Shown here piece by piece: positions 6,627-13,456 of a stretch of 47,221 nt of DNA. A program made the position numbers and the translations under genes. This DNA comes from Anaerolineales bacterium (GTDB lineage: Bacteria; Chloroflexota; Anaerolineae; Anaerolineales; UBA11579), in contig JAHBVE010000002.1 in assembly GCA_019637675.1 (NCBI GenBank), positions 672,156 through 719,376 on the forward strand, written 5' to 3'. A model generated the notes under the pieces. It worked only from the letters and a program-made list of their open reading frames with translations, was not told where the DNA came from and searched no databases. How positions within the stretch are numbered: position 1 is the first letter of the stretch; every line of letters starts with the position of its first letter.

Positions 6627-9014
6627 TTACCCTCGTTTAAGAATATGGAGGAAGAACGCATCCACGATGGCCGGGTCAAAGTGCTTGCCGGCCTGCTCGC
6701 GCAGATGCTGGGCCACTTTGTCCTCCGGCCAGGCATCGCGATACGGCCGGTTGGAGGTCAGCGCATCCCACACATCGATGATGGCAAAGATTCGCGCCTC
6801 CAGCGGAATATGGCGTCCCTGCAACCCTTCGGGGTAGCCGGTACCGTCCCACTTCTCATGGTGATACAGCGGGATCGGCAGCGCAGGATACAGGAAATCG
6901 ATCGCGGTCAGCATGTCGCGCGCATACACGGGGTGGCGGCGCATGATCTCCCACTCCTCATCGTCCAACGGGCCGGCCTTGCCCAGAATATGGTCGGGCA
7001 CGCCCATCTTGCCGATGTCATGCAGCAGCGCACCGCGGCGCACATGCTCTAGTTGCTCATCCGAGACGCCCAGCGCCTGGGCCAGCTTGACCGTCATTTC
7101 GGTCACGCGGCGGCTATGCTCGATCGTCTCCATATCCCGCAAAGCCAGCGCGTGCGCCCAGCCTTCGATCGTGCGCTCGTACGCTTCACGCAAACTCTCA
7201 TTCGAGGTCTGCAGGTCTTTGAACAGAGCCGCGTTGTCGATGGCGATCGCGGCCTGGCCCGCCAGCGTCAGCAGGAAGTCCTTCCACTCCGCATCCCGCG
7301 GCTCCACCGAGCGATGGAAGGTCTCCAGCACGCCGATCACGCGGCCTTTGGCGATCAGCGGCGCGGCGTAGTACCCCATGAAGCCTTCCGCCTCCGCCAG
7401 CGCCGACCAATTGAGCCGCTCCCCCGCAGCGCTGAGATCGGCCGCCTCCACGATCGTGCGCTCTTTGGCCGCCTGCCCCGCCAGGCCATCCCCAAATTTG
7501 ATGCGCGCCTGCTCGATGCGGTCCGTCCGGAAGCCCAGCCCGGCCGCAAAGTTGAGCATGTGCTCCTCATCCATCAGCAGGATCGCAGCCGCATCCACAC
7601 GCAGCTCCCCAATGCCCTGGCTCAGGATCACATCCAGGGTCAGCCTCAGGTCCAGGCTGGTAGCGATGGTGTTATCGATCTCGCGCAGGCTGCGCAGATG
7701 CTGCAGGCGGCGTTCGGTCTGCTCGTACAAACTGGCGCGGTGCACCGCCGCCCCGCCGATGTCGCAGATCGCGCTCAGCACGCGGATATCACTCTGCTCG
7801 ATCGCTTCGTCGCGCCCCAGGCCCAGGGTTCCGATCACATGATCCTCTGCCGTAATAGGCACGATGACCAATGCAGTCGTAGAAGGTATATCGCTGAACT
7901 TGACCGTGATGGGGTCAGGTTCATTGCGGAAGTTATTATTCAAATAGGGCGTAGCCGTTTCCACGACCCGGCTGGTCAACCCAGTGCCCGCCGGAATGAC
8001 CTGCCCAATAGGCAACTGGCGGTCACTCGATTTCCCCATCACGATCTGATGATCGCCCGTCTCCGGCTCCACCAACGTGAGCGTGGCCGCCTTGGCGCTA
8101 ATGGAAGCCATGGCCTGGTTCAAGATCACCGGCAATATCTCATCCACGCTGCGCGCCTGGCGCAGGCTGCTGCTCACCGCCGCCACCGCCTCGATCTCAC
8201 GCTCGCGCTGTTTGCGCTGGGTAATATCACGGAAGATGATCTGGGTCGCCGGCTTGTCCTCGAACGTGAACGGGCTGCCCGTCACCTCTACGTCAATGAC
8301 GTTGCCGTCGCTGCGCACGAACTTCTGCTCTAAAACCGTCTGGCTCTGCCCCGCCTCGGCCGAGCGGATGCGCTCCGCAACGATCTCTTTGAACTCGGGG
8401 TGCACGATGTCGATCATGGGCGTGCCCATCAGCGCCTCGGGTTTGCTGATCCCCAGCAGCCGCACCGCCGCCGGGTTGGCGAACGCCACCAGCCCATCCT
8501 GGTGCACCATGATCGCGTCGGGCATCATGTCCACCAGGCTCTGGTAGCGCTCCCGGCTTTCACGCAATAAACGATCGGCTTCGTCGCGCTCGATCGCATG
8601 CCGGATCGAGCGCAGCAGCAGCTCCCCGCTGATCTGGCCCTTGACCAGATAGTCCTGCGCGCCGTTGCGTACGGCGTGCAGCGCCATATCCACATCGTTG
8701 AGGCCGCTCAGAATGATGACGGTGAAGGCCTGCGCCTTCTCCTGCACACGCGTAAATGTGTCGAAGCCCTGGCTGTCCGGCAGCCCCAGGTCCAACAACA
8801 CCGCGTCCAGCGGCTTCTCAGGGTCGCCCAGATATTGCAAACCATCTTCCAGCGTGGATGCATGCTGAATGCGCAGCTCCGTATTGGCCACGTCTTTCAG
8901 CATCTCCTGGATCAGACGCGCATCCCCAGGGTTATCTTCTACAAGAAGTAGGCGAATTGAACTTCGTTGAGTTCCTTTGATCGATGGCAGCGATCCAGTC
9001 GGCGAACTGGCCAT
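6627..9014 (-). CDS. Receiver-PAS-GAF-GAF-HD-GYP cyclic-di-GMP phosphodiesterase
   Basis: A 795-residue cytoplasmic signalling protein. Domains in order: receiver (about 20-140, phospho-acceptor Asp75 in LLDLGLPDSQGF), PAS (about 150-270, ending FRDITQRKQRERE), GAF (about 285-430), second GAF (about 445-595) and HD-GYP (about 605-795). The HD-GYP domain is intact: HSRRV at 633, LLHDIGKMG with His665-Asp666, RRHP at 692 and HHEKWDGTGYPEG at 718. HD-GYP enzymes linearise c-di-GMP to pGpG and GMP. The receiver and GAF domains imply control by a kinase and small ligands; the histidine kinases at 10947-13207 are candidates (inference). A GGGGGA Shine-Dalgarno-like run precedes ATG 9014, and a long leader starts near a TATACT box at 9180-9185. 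Confidence 0.93.
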   Translation of the reverse strand: MASSPTGSLPSIKGTQRSSIRLLLVEDNPGDARLIQEMLKDVANTELRIQHASTLEDGLQYLGDPEKPLDAVLLDLGLPDSQGFDTFTRVQEKAQAFTVIILSGLNDVDMALHAVRNGAQDYLVKGQISGELLLRSIRHAIERDEADRLLRESRERYQSLVDMMPDAIMVHQDGLVAFANPAAVRLLGISKPEALMGTPMIDIVHPEFKEIVAERIRSAEAGQSQTVLEQKFVRSDGNVIDVEVTGSPFTFEDKPATQIIFRDITQRKQREREIEAVAAVSSSLRQARSVDEILPVILNQAMASISAKAATLTLVEPETGDHQIVMGKSSDRQLPIGQVIPAGTGLTSRVVETATPYLNNNFRNEPDPITVKFSDIPSTTALVIVPITAEDHVIGTLGLGRDEAIEQSDIRVLSAICDIGGAAVHRASLYEQTERRLQHLRSLREIDNTIATSLDLRLTLDVILSQGIGELRVDAAAILLMDEEHMLNFAAGLGFRTDRIEQARIKFGDGLAGQAAKERTIVEAADLSAAGERLNWSALAEAEGFMGYYAAPLIAKGRVIGVLETFHRSVEPRDAEWKDFLLTLAGQAAIAIDNAALFKDLQTSNESLREAYERTIEGWAHALALRDMETIEHSRRVTEMTVKLAQALGVSDEQLEHVRRGALLHDIGKMGVPDHILGKAGPLDDEEWEIMRRHPVYARDMLTAIDFLYPALPIPLYHHEKWDGTGYPEGLQGRHIPLEARIFAIIDVWDALTSNRPYRDAWPEDKVAQHLREQAGKHFDPAIVDAFFLHILKRG

Positions 9015-9229
9015 ATCATCCCCCGCGCTTTTTTAAAGAAAAGACCGGCGCGCAAACAACTACCTCGTGCGCCATCATGCGAAAACAACAGACAACATCC
9101 ATAGAAGACTTCTTATGTTATGTCGAGAAGTACCGAGGTGTCGAACTAAGCCTCAGGCACTAACAAGAGTGCAAGGTTCAGTATAGGTTGAGATAGCAGC
9201 TTTTGAGGCTTACAGAATTGTTAGAAGGA
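9015..9229 (-). other. Leader region of the HD-GYP gene
   Basis: 215 bp without a gene. On the minus strand a TATACT box at 9180-9185 would give a 5' leader of about 160 nt ending in a G-rich run just before the ATG at 9014. No strong hairpin, riboswitch or small ORF with a good ribosome site was recognised. Confidence 0.45.
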
Positions 9230-9907
9230 TTAATTCACGATGTTGTTGAGCGTATCCACCAACGCCCGCAGCCGTTCGACCGGAATATCGCTCAGGCGCT
9301 GAGCCAACTCAACATAGTAGCGATTATCGGGATTGGAGAGGAACTCCTTGAGATCACGCGGCATCTCATCAAACTGGGCCGATGCCTTGGTCTGCGTGAT
9401 CCACTGCCCCACCGGCCCGCTGCTGTCAGCGAAGTCGTCCAGCGCATAGCCCAGCGTGGCCGCCAGCACCTCGAGCTCCGGCAGCGGCACCGGCGTTTCG
9501 CCGCTCTCGTAGCGGCGAATGCGACTGGGCGAGATGTTCGTGCGGTCAGACAGCTCTTTCTGGCTCAGGTTTTTCTGGTTGCGTCCCTGGCGCAGCAGCG
9601 CCGCCACCGTGCGGTGGCGCAGCGCCAGCAGGCTCTCAGCCTGCATCGTGTCCGCCGGCGACACATCCTGCGAGACGATGTCTTCGCTCCAAAAATGGTC
9701 GATCGGGATGCGCAGGTAGAACGCCAGCAGCTCCAGCTCCGGCAGCGACAGCGCGTTGGCGCCGCGCTCGACTGCGCTCAGCGTGCCGCTCGAGAGGCCG
9801 ATCACATCCGCCACCTGCTTCAGTGATTTGCCCGCCGCCAGCCGCGCATCGCGCAGCAACACGCCAATGATCTTCGAGCGCAGCTGGATGGCCTGGTCTT
9901 GACTCAT
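9230..9907 (-). CDS. Transcriptional regulator with two XRE-type helix-turn-helix domains
   Basis: A 225-residue protein with two Cro/C1-type HTH domains. The first (about 16-68) contains RDARLAAGKSLKQVADVIGL followed by SGTLSAVERGANALSLPEL. The second (about 97-153) contains RQGRNQKNLSQKELSDRTNI followed by SPSRIRRYESGETPVPLPEL. The two resemble each other, which suggests internal duplication. The C-terminal 70 residues form a helical tail that may dimerise. It is probably a DNA-binding regulator of nearby genes, but no operator could be named. A TATAAT box (9914-9919) ends 6 nt before the ATG, so the mRNA is probably leaderless and transcribed apart from the two-component genes upstream. 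Confidence 0.88.
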   Translation of the reverse strand: MSQDQAIQLRSKIIGVLLRDARLAAGKSLKQVADVIGLSSGTLSAVERGANALSLPELELLAFYLRIPIDHFWSEDIVSQDVSPADTMQAESLLALRHRTVAALLRQGRNQKNLSQKELSDRTNISPSRIRRYESGETPVPLPELEVLAATLGYALDDFADSSGPVGQWITQTKASAQFDEMPRDLKEFLSNPDNRYYVELAQRLSDIPVERLRALVDTLNNIVN

Positions 9908-9913
9908 GCGGGC

Positions 9914-9919
9914 ATTATA
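9914..9919 (-). promoter_or_regulatory. Extended -10 promoter of the double-HTH regulator (leaderless type)
   Basis: The minus strand reads TTGCTATAAT, an extended -10 (TGnTATAAT), with the hexamer 6 nt before the ATG at 9907. Confidence 0.7.
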
Positions 9920-9960
9920 GCAAAAGCATCCACTCGCCCCCTATCGCAGCGGGCGGCCAG

Positions 9961-10230
9961 TTAGCCGCGGTCTTCGATGACCCAGATGATGCTGGTGCGG
10001 TTCAGCGCCATGAAGTCGCTCGCCTTCAGCTCCTGCTCGCCGTTCACATCGTAGATGCGCACCTGGGTCAGGGCGATGAACGGCTCGGTGGAGTTGAGCG
10101 CATCCTTGATGCGCTCGTTCTCGCGGGCGTGCAGCCGGCCGCGGATGCGGTTGTGCTGCGTCTGGATGATGACCGGGAACTGCAGCGTGCTGATGTGCGG
10201 CCTGAAACCCCGCTCGCTGGATGGCAACAT
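9961..10230 (-). CDS. Small conserved protein of unknown function (DUF6812-like)
   Basis: An 89-residue soluble protein. It shows a pattern I associate with a small uncharacterised family: FPVIIQTQHNRIRGRLHA, then RIKDALNSTEPFIALTQVRIY and a closing SDFMALNRTSIIWVIED, suggesting a compact beta-rich fold. The family name is from memory and not certain. It lies 36 bp downstream of the OmpR-type regulator on the same strand and could be the last gene of that operon. GGAGG lies about 13 nt before the ATG, rather far for a ribosome site, so the start is not settled. Confidence 0.65.
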   Translation of the reverse strand: MLPSSERGFRPHISTLQFPVIIQTQHNRIRGRLHARENERIKDALNSTEPFIALTQVRIYDVNGEQELKASDFMALNRTSIIWVIEDRG

Positions 10231-10266
10231 GGCTGGCCTGGTCTCCTCCGAAGGGGCACGCGCCCG

Positions 10267-10950
10267 CTAGGGCATTGAATACCCTTCGCCGGAATGGGTG
10301 ACGATCATTTCAGGCTGCTTGGGGTCCTTTTCCAGCTTTTGGCGCAGGCGCGAGATGCTGACCCACAGGATCTCTTTCTCTTCGCTGTACTCCTCGCCCC
10401 ACACGTTGCGCAGCAACTCCTCGGCCGTCAAAATGCGCCCAGCCGCATGCGCGAACTGCAGCAGCAAGCGGTACTCGGTGGCCGAGAGCGAGACCAGCTC
10501 GCCTCCCAGGCGCACTTCGGCCCGCGCAAAGTCGATCTGCAGGTCGCCCCGCGTGAACACGGTCTCGCCGCCTTCCTGCGCGGCGGTCTTGGCCCGCCGC
10601 AGCACGGAGCGCACCCGCGCCAGCAACTCGCCGGCCGAGAACGGCTTGACGATGTAATCATCCGCGCCCAGGTCCAGCCCCTTGATGCGCTGGTCCTCCT
10701 CGCCCTTGGCGGTCAGCATGATGATCGGCACATTGGAGAATTCGCGAATGCGCGCACAGGCCCTGAAGCCGTCCATCTCCGGCATCATGACATCCAGCAG
10801 CACCAGATCAGGCTTATGCGCCGCGGTTTCTTCGACAGCTTGCTTGCCGTTGGAAGCCTTAAGCACCTGGTACCCCTCGGTCTGCAGGTTGGCTTCAATA
10901 AGACGCACGAAGCGGGGTTCGTCGTCAACGATCAGTATGTGTTCCTTCAT
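10267..10950 (-). CDS. OmpR/PhoB-type response regulator
   Basis: A 227-residue two-component response regulator. The receiver domain (about 3-115) has acidic pair DD at 9-10, phospho-acceptor Asp53 in LVLLDVMMPEMDGF, Thr80 in PIIMLTAKG and Lys102 in YIVKPFSAGELL. The C-terminal winged helix (about 130-225) includes LSATEYRLLLQFAH and VSISRLRQKLEKD, typical of OmpR/PhoB DNA-binding domains. Its ATG overlaps the stop of the histidine kinase upstream (10947-10950), so kinase and regulator are almost certainly a cognate pair. Regulated promoters cannot be named from the sequence. Confidence 0.95.
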   Translation of the reverse strand: MKEHILIVDDEPRFVRLIEANLQTEGYQVLKASNGKQAVEETAAHKPDLVLLDVMMPEMDGFRACARIREFSNVPIIMLTAKGEEDQRIKGLDLGADDYIVKPFSAGELLARVRSVLRRAKTAAQEGGETVFTRGDLQIDFARAEVRLGGELVSLSATEYRLLLQFAHAAGRILTAEELLRNVWGEEYSEEKEILWVSISRLRQKLEKDPKQPEMIVTHSGEGYSMP

Positions 10951-12182
10951 TTTGTGCCCTCGTGATGTTCAGCTAGCCGCACGCGCCGCGGCAATTGAAT
11001 GATGAATTCTGCCCCCTTGCCCTTGGTGCGAGCCAAGCTGATCTCGCCCCCATGTGCAAGAACGATCTGCTTACATATATATAACCCTAAACCGCTGCCG
11101 CGCGCCAGCTCTTTGCTCTCAGGCAAACGATAGAAACGTTCAAAGACCTGCTCGCGGTGTTGGGCCGGGATGCCCGGCCCGCTGTCCTTGACCCGCAGCG
11201 TAGCATCCTCTTCGCCCATCTGCAGGTCGATCTCCAGCGAGCCCCCGCCGGCGTACTTGGCCACGTTACTGGCCAAATTCTCCAGCACCTGCCCAAGACG
11301 CCGCGCATCCGCCTCCACGGTGCTGTCACCGCTGGGCGCCTGCCATTGAATATCCAGCGCAGGGAAGCGCACGCGTAGGCGTTCAATGTTTTCTTCAATG
11401 ACCGCCGCCAGGTCGACGGGGCGAAAGTCTATGTCCAAATTCCCGTTCTGCAAGCGGGAGGAGTCGAGCAGGTTATCCACCAGTTCTACCAGCCGGTCAG
11501 CCTCCTCATCAATGATCGAGAGGAACTCTTGCTGGTCTTCCGGCTTCCAATTGGCGTCCGGCCGCAGCAGCGTAGTGGAATAACCCTTGATGAAGCCCAA
11601 CGGGGTCTTGAGCTCGTGGGATACGGTGGCGATGAAGTCTGACTGCAGTTGGCTCAGGCGGCGCTCCGCCTCCAGGCTGCCGATCCGCTCCACCAGGCGG
11701 CGGTGCTCCAGCACCTGGGTCACATGCGCAGCAATGTACTGCGCCAGATTGATCTGCGCCTTGGTGAAGGTAGGCCCGCCAAAGCGCACGAACACCAGCG
11801 CGCCGATGGCGCTGCCGCCCGCCAGCAGGGGCAGCGCCAAAAAGAAGCGCTGCTCCAGGCGGTCGGCCCCCGGGTCAGGCTCGGGCTGGGTCACCACCGT
11901 CTGCACATCCCGGAACGCCGCCAGCCCGGCCGCCTCGCCCCAGGCCGAGTCCGCCTCAGACGAGCGCCCGCGCCCGATGGCGCGCGCAAACGCCGGCTCC
12001 AGGGTGCCGCTTTCGCTGGCCAGATACAGCACCGCATTATCGAAAATGAACACCGGCCGCGACAGGCGCACGATCTCAGACAGCGCTTCGTCAACATCCA
12101 GCGTTTCAGTGACTACCCGGCTGATCGCGTAGACCGCTTGCAGCTCGTTCAGAGGCAGCGCACTGCGTGGTGGCTCGTTCAT
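10947..12182 (-). CDS. GAF-domain sensor histidine kinase (soluble)
   Basis: A 411-residue kinase with no membrane segment, so it senses a cytoplasmic signal. An N-terminal GAF-like domain (about 10-160: ISRVVTETLDVDEALSEIV...ALPLLAGGSAIGALVFV) is followed by the HisKA dimerisation domain with His189 in TVSHELKTPLGF, then an HATPase_c domain with VDNLLDSSRLQNG, VKDSGPGIP and GSGLGLYICKQIV. The usual N-box asparagine region reads LENLASNVAKYAGGG. It overlaps the downstream response regulator and the upstream MshEN-like kinase by 4 bp each, so three signalling genes are translated as one unit. The two kinases may feed one regulator (inference). Confidence 0.94.
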   Translation of the reverse strand: MNEPPRSALPLNELQAVYAISRVVTETLDVDEALSEIVRLSRPVFIFDNAVLYLASESGTLEPAFARAIGRGRSSEADSAWGEAAGLAAFRDVQTVVTQPEPDPGADRLEQRFFLALPLLAGGSAIGALVFVRFGGPTFTKAQINLAQYIAAHVTQVLEHRRLVERIGSLEAERRLSQLQSDFIATVSHELKTPLGFIKGYSTTLLRPDANWKPEDQQEFLSIIDEEADRLVELVDNLLDSSRLQNGNLDIDFRPVDLAAVIEENIERLRVRFPALDIQWQAPSGDSTVEADARRLGQVLENLASNVAKYAGGGSLEIDLQMGEEDATLRVKDSGPGIPAQHREQVFERFYRLPESKELARGSGLGLYICKQIVLAHGGEISLARTKGKGAEFIIQLPRRVRLAEHHEGTK

Positions 12183-13207
12183 ACTGCGCCAGCCACCGGC
12201 AAGCTGAATGAGAAACGCGAACCCTGGCCCGGGAAGGACTCGACCAACAGTTTGGCCCCGTGGCCTTCAATGATCCGCCGCGCCAGGGTCAGCCCGATGC
12301 CAGTGCCGGCGTGCCGGCGGGTGGACGAGCTGTCCAACTGGTGGAACGGCTCAAAGATCTCTTGCAGCTTGTCTTCCGGGATGCCAATGCCGGTATCCGC
12401 TACCGCCACTTCGATACGCTGCCCTTCCTGGCGGGCGTTGATATGCACGCGCCCATCCCGCGTATTGAACTTGAGGGCATTGTCCACCAGCTGCCCCAGC
12501 GCCCACTCCAAACGGTTGATGTCGGCATGCGCCTGCGGCAGCCCACTGGGCACTTCCTGCGTCAGGCTGATGCTCTCGTTGCTGGCCCGCGGCTGGTACT
12601 GCTCCACCACCTGCTGGAACAGCTCCTTCAGATCCACCGCTTCAGGCTCCAGGTGCAGCGTCTCAGCCGTATCGAATGAAAGAAACAGCAGGTTGTCGAT
12701 CAGGCTGGCCAGCCGCTTGTAGGATTTTTCCAGCACGCCCAGCGCCGAGCGCTGGTCGCCGCTCACCGGGCCCAACGCCTCGGCCGAGAGCAGGTCAATG
12801 TAGCCCACCATATGCGCCAGCGGCGTGCGCAGCTCGTGCGACACGTTGGAGATAAAGTCGTTCTTCATCCGGTTGAGCTCGGTCAGCTTGTTCAGCGCTT
12901 CCTGCAGCTCGGCCGTGCGCTCCTGCACACGCTGCTCCAGCAGCAGGTTGCTCTGGTGCAAAGCCTCCTGCAGTTGCGCAATTTGCTCCGTGACCGCCGC
13001 ATCCAGCTTTTGGCGGTCGATCAGCCCCAGCTCCACCAAGGCCTGGCCCAGCAGCACGCGCTCCCCACCCGTGCGCTTCTCCTTCTGGTAGGCCAGAGCC
13101 TGCTTCAACTCCTCCTGCTTCAGCAGGCCCTTTTCCACCAGGCTGTCGCCCAGGCGCGGCACCAGGACCTCAGGTGAGAGCGGTCCCGTACGAGAGATGG
13201 AGGGCAT
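12179..13207 (-). CDS. Histidine kinase with an N-terminal MshEN-like (c-di-GMP-binding type) domain
   Basis: A 342-residue soluble kinase. Residues 18-41 follow the MshEN nucleotide-binding consensus position by position (Arg18-Leu-Gly, then Leu23, Gly27-Leu-Leu, Leu34, Leu38, Gln41). Residues about 52-75 repeat the pattern, but with Leu in place of Arg (VLLGQALVELGLIDRQ, Gln75). A coiled coil (about 76-115) leads to HisKA with His124 in NVSHELRTPLAHM, N-box Asn243, and G boxes DTGIGIP and GTGIGLTLARRI. In MshE proteins such paired motifs bind c-di-GMP, so this kinase may read the second messenger that the neighbouring HD-GYP enzyme degrades (inference). The start ATG is at 13207; the open frame extends far upstream only as antisense of gyrA. 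A TATACT box (13291-13296) with TTGTAT 18 bp upstream is the likely operon promoter. Confidence 0.9.
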   Translation of the reverse strand: MPSISRTGPLSPEVLVPRLGDSLVEKGLLKQEELKQALAYQKEKRTGGERVLLGQALVELGLIDRQKLDAAVTEQIAQLQEALHQSNLLLEQRVQERTAELQEALNKLTELNRMKNDFISNVSHELRTPLAHMVGYIDLLSAEALGPVSGDQRSALGVLEKSYKRLASLIDNLLFLSFDTAETLHLEPEAVDLKELFQQVVEQYQPRASNESISLTQEVPSGLPQAHADINRLEWALGQLVDNALKFNTRDGRVHINARQEGQRIEVAVADTGIGIPEDKLQEIFEPFHQLDSSSTRRHAGTGIGLTLARRIIEGHGAKLLVESFPGQGSRFSFSLPVAGAV

Positions 13208-13456
13208 CACTTTGTTCAAAATTGGCCTGCCGCTACTGCATTGCGAAAACGAAAGGAACTGGTCAAGATCCCCAGTACCCCTTGCAAAAAAGTATACATA
13301 ACACCTCAGTACGAATACAAGCAGTAGAACACCTGGCGCATTAACAAAATTGCCAAGTCTGTAGAGAAGGGCGAAGCAAGGCCTAACGGTATAATTAAGT
13401 CTCTGACCATATTCTGAACACAAGCTCCCCGTAACAAACGAGATTGAAAGGTATTT
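13208..13456. promoter_or_regulatory. Divergent promoter region between the kinase operon and gyrA
   Basis: 249 bp without a gene. Minus strand: TATACT at 13291-13296 preceded by TTGTAT (13315-13320) with an 18-bp spacer, giving a leader of about 75 nt to the kinase. Plus strand: TATAAT at 13390-13395, giving a leader of about 55 nt to gyrA, with GAAAGG near 13445-13450 as its ribosome site. No riboswitch was recognised. Confidence 0.6.

Noticed and set aside
9015..9229. c-di-GMP riboswitch ahead of the HD-GYP gene
   Set aside because: The long leader made this worth checking, but I do not see the conserved GEMM-type core or a strong expression-platform hairpin.
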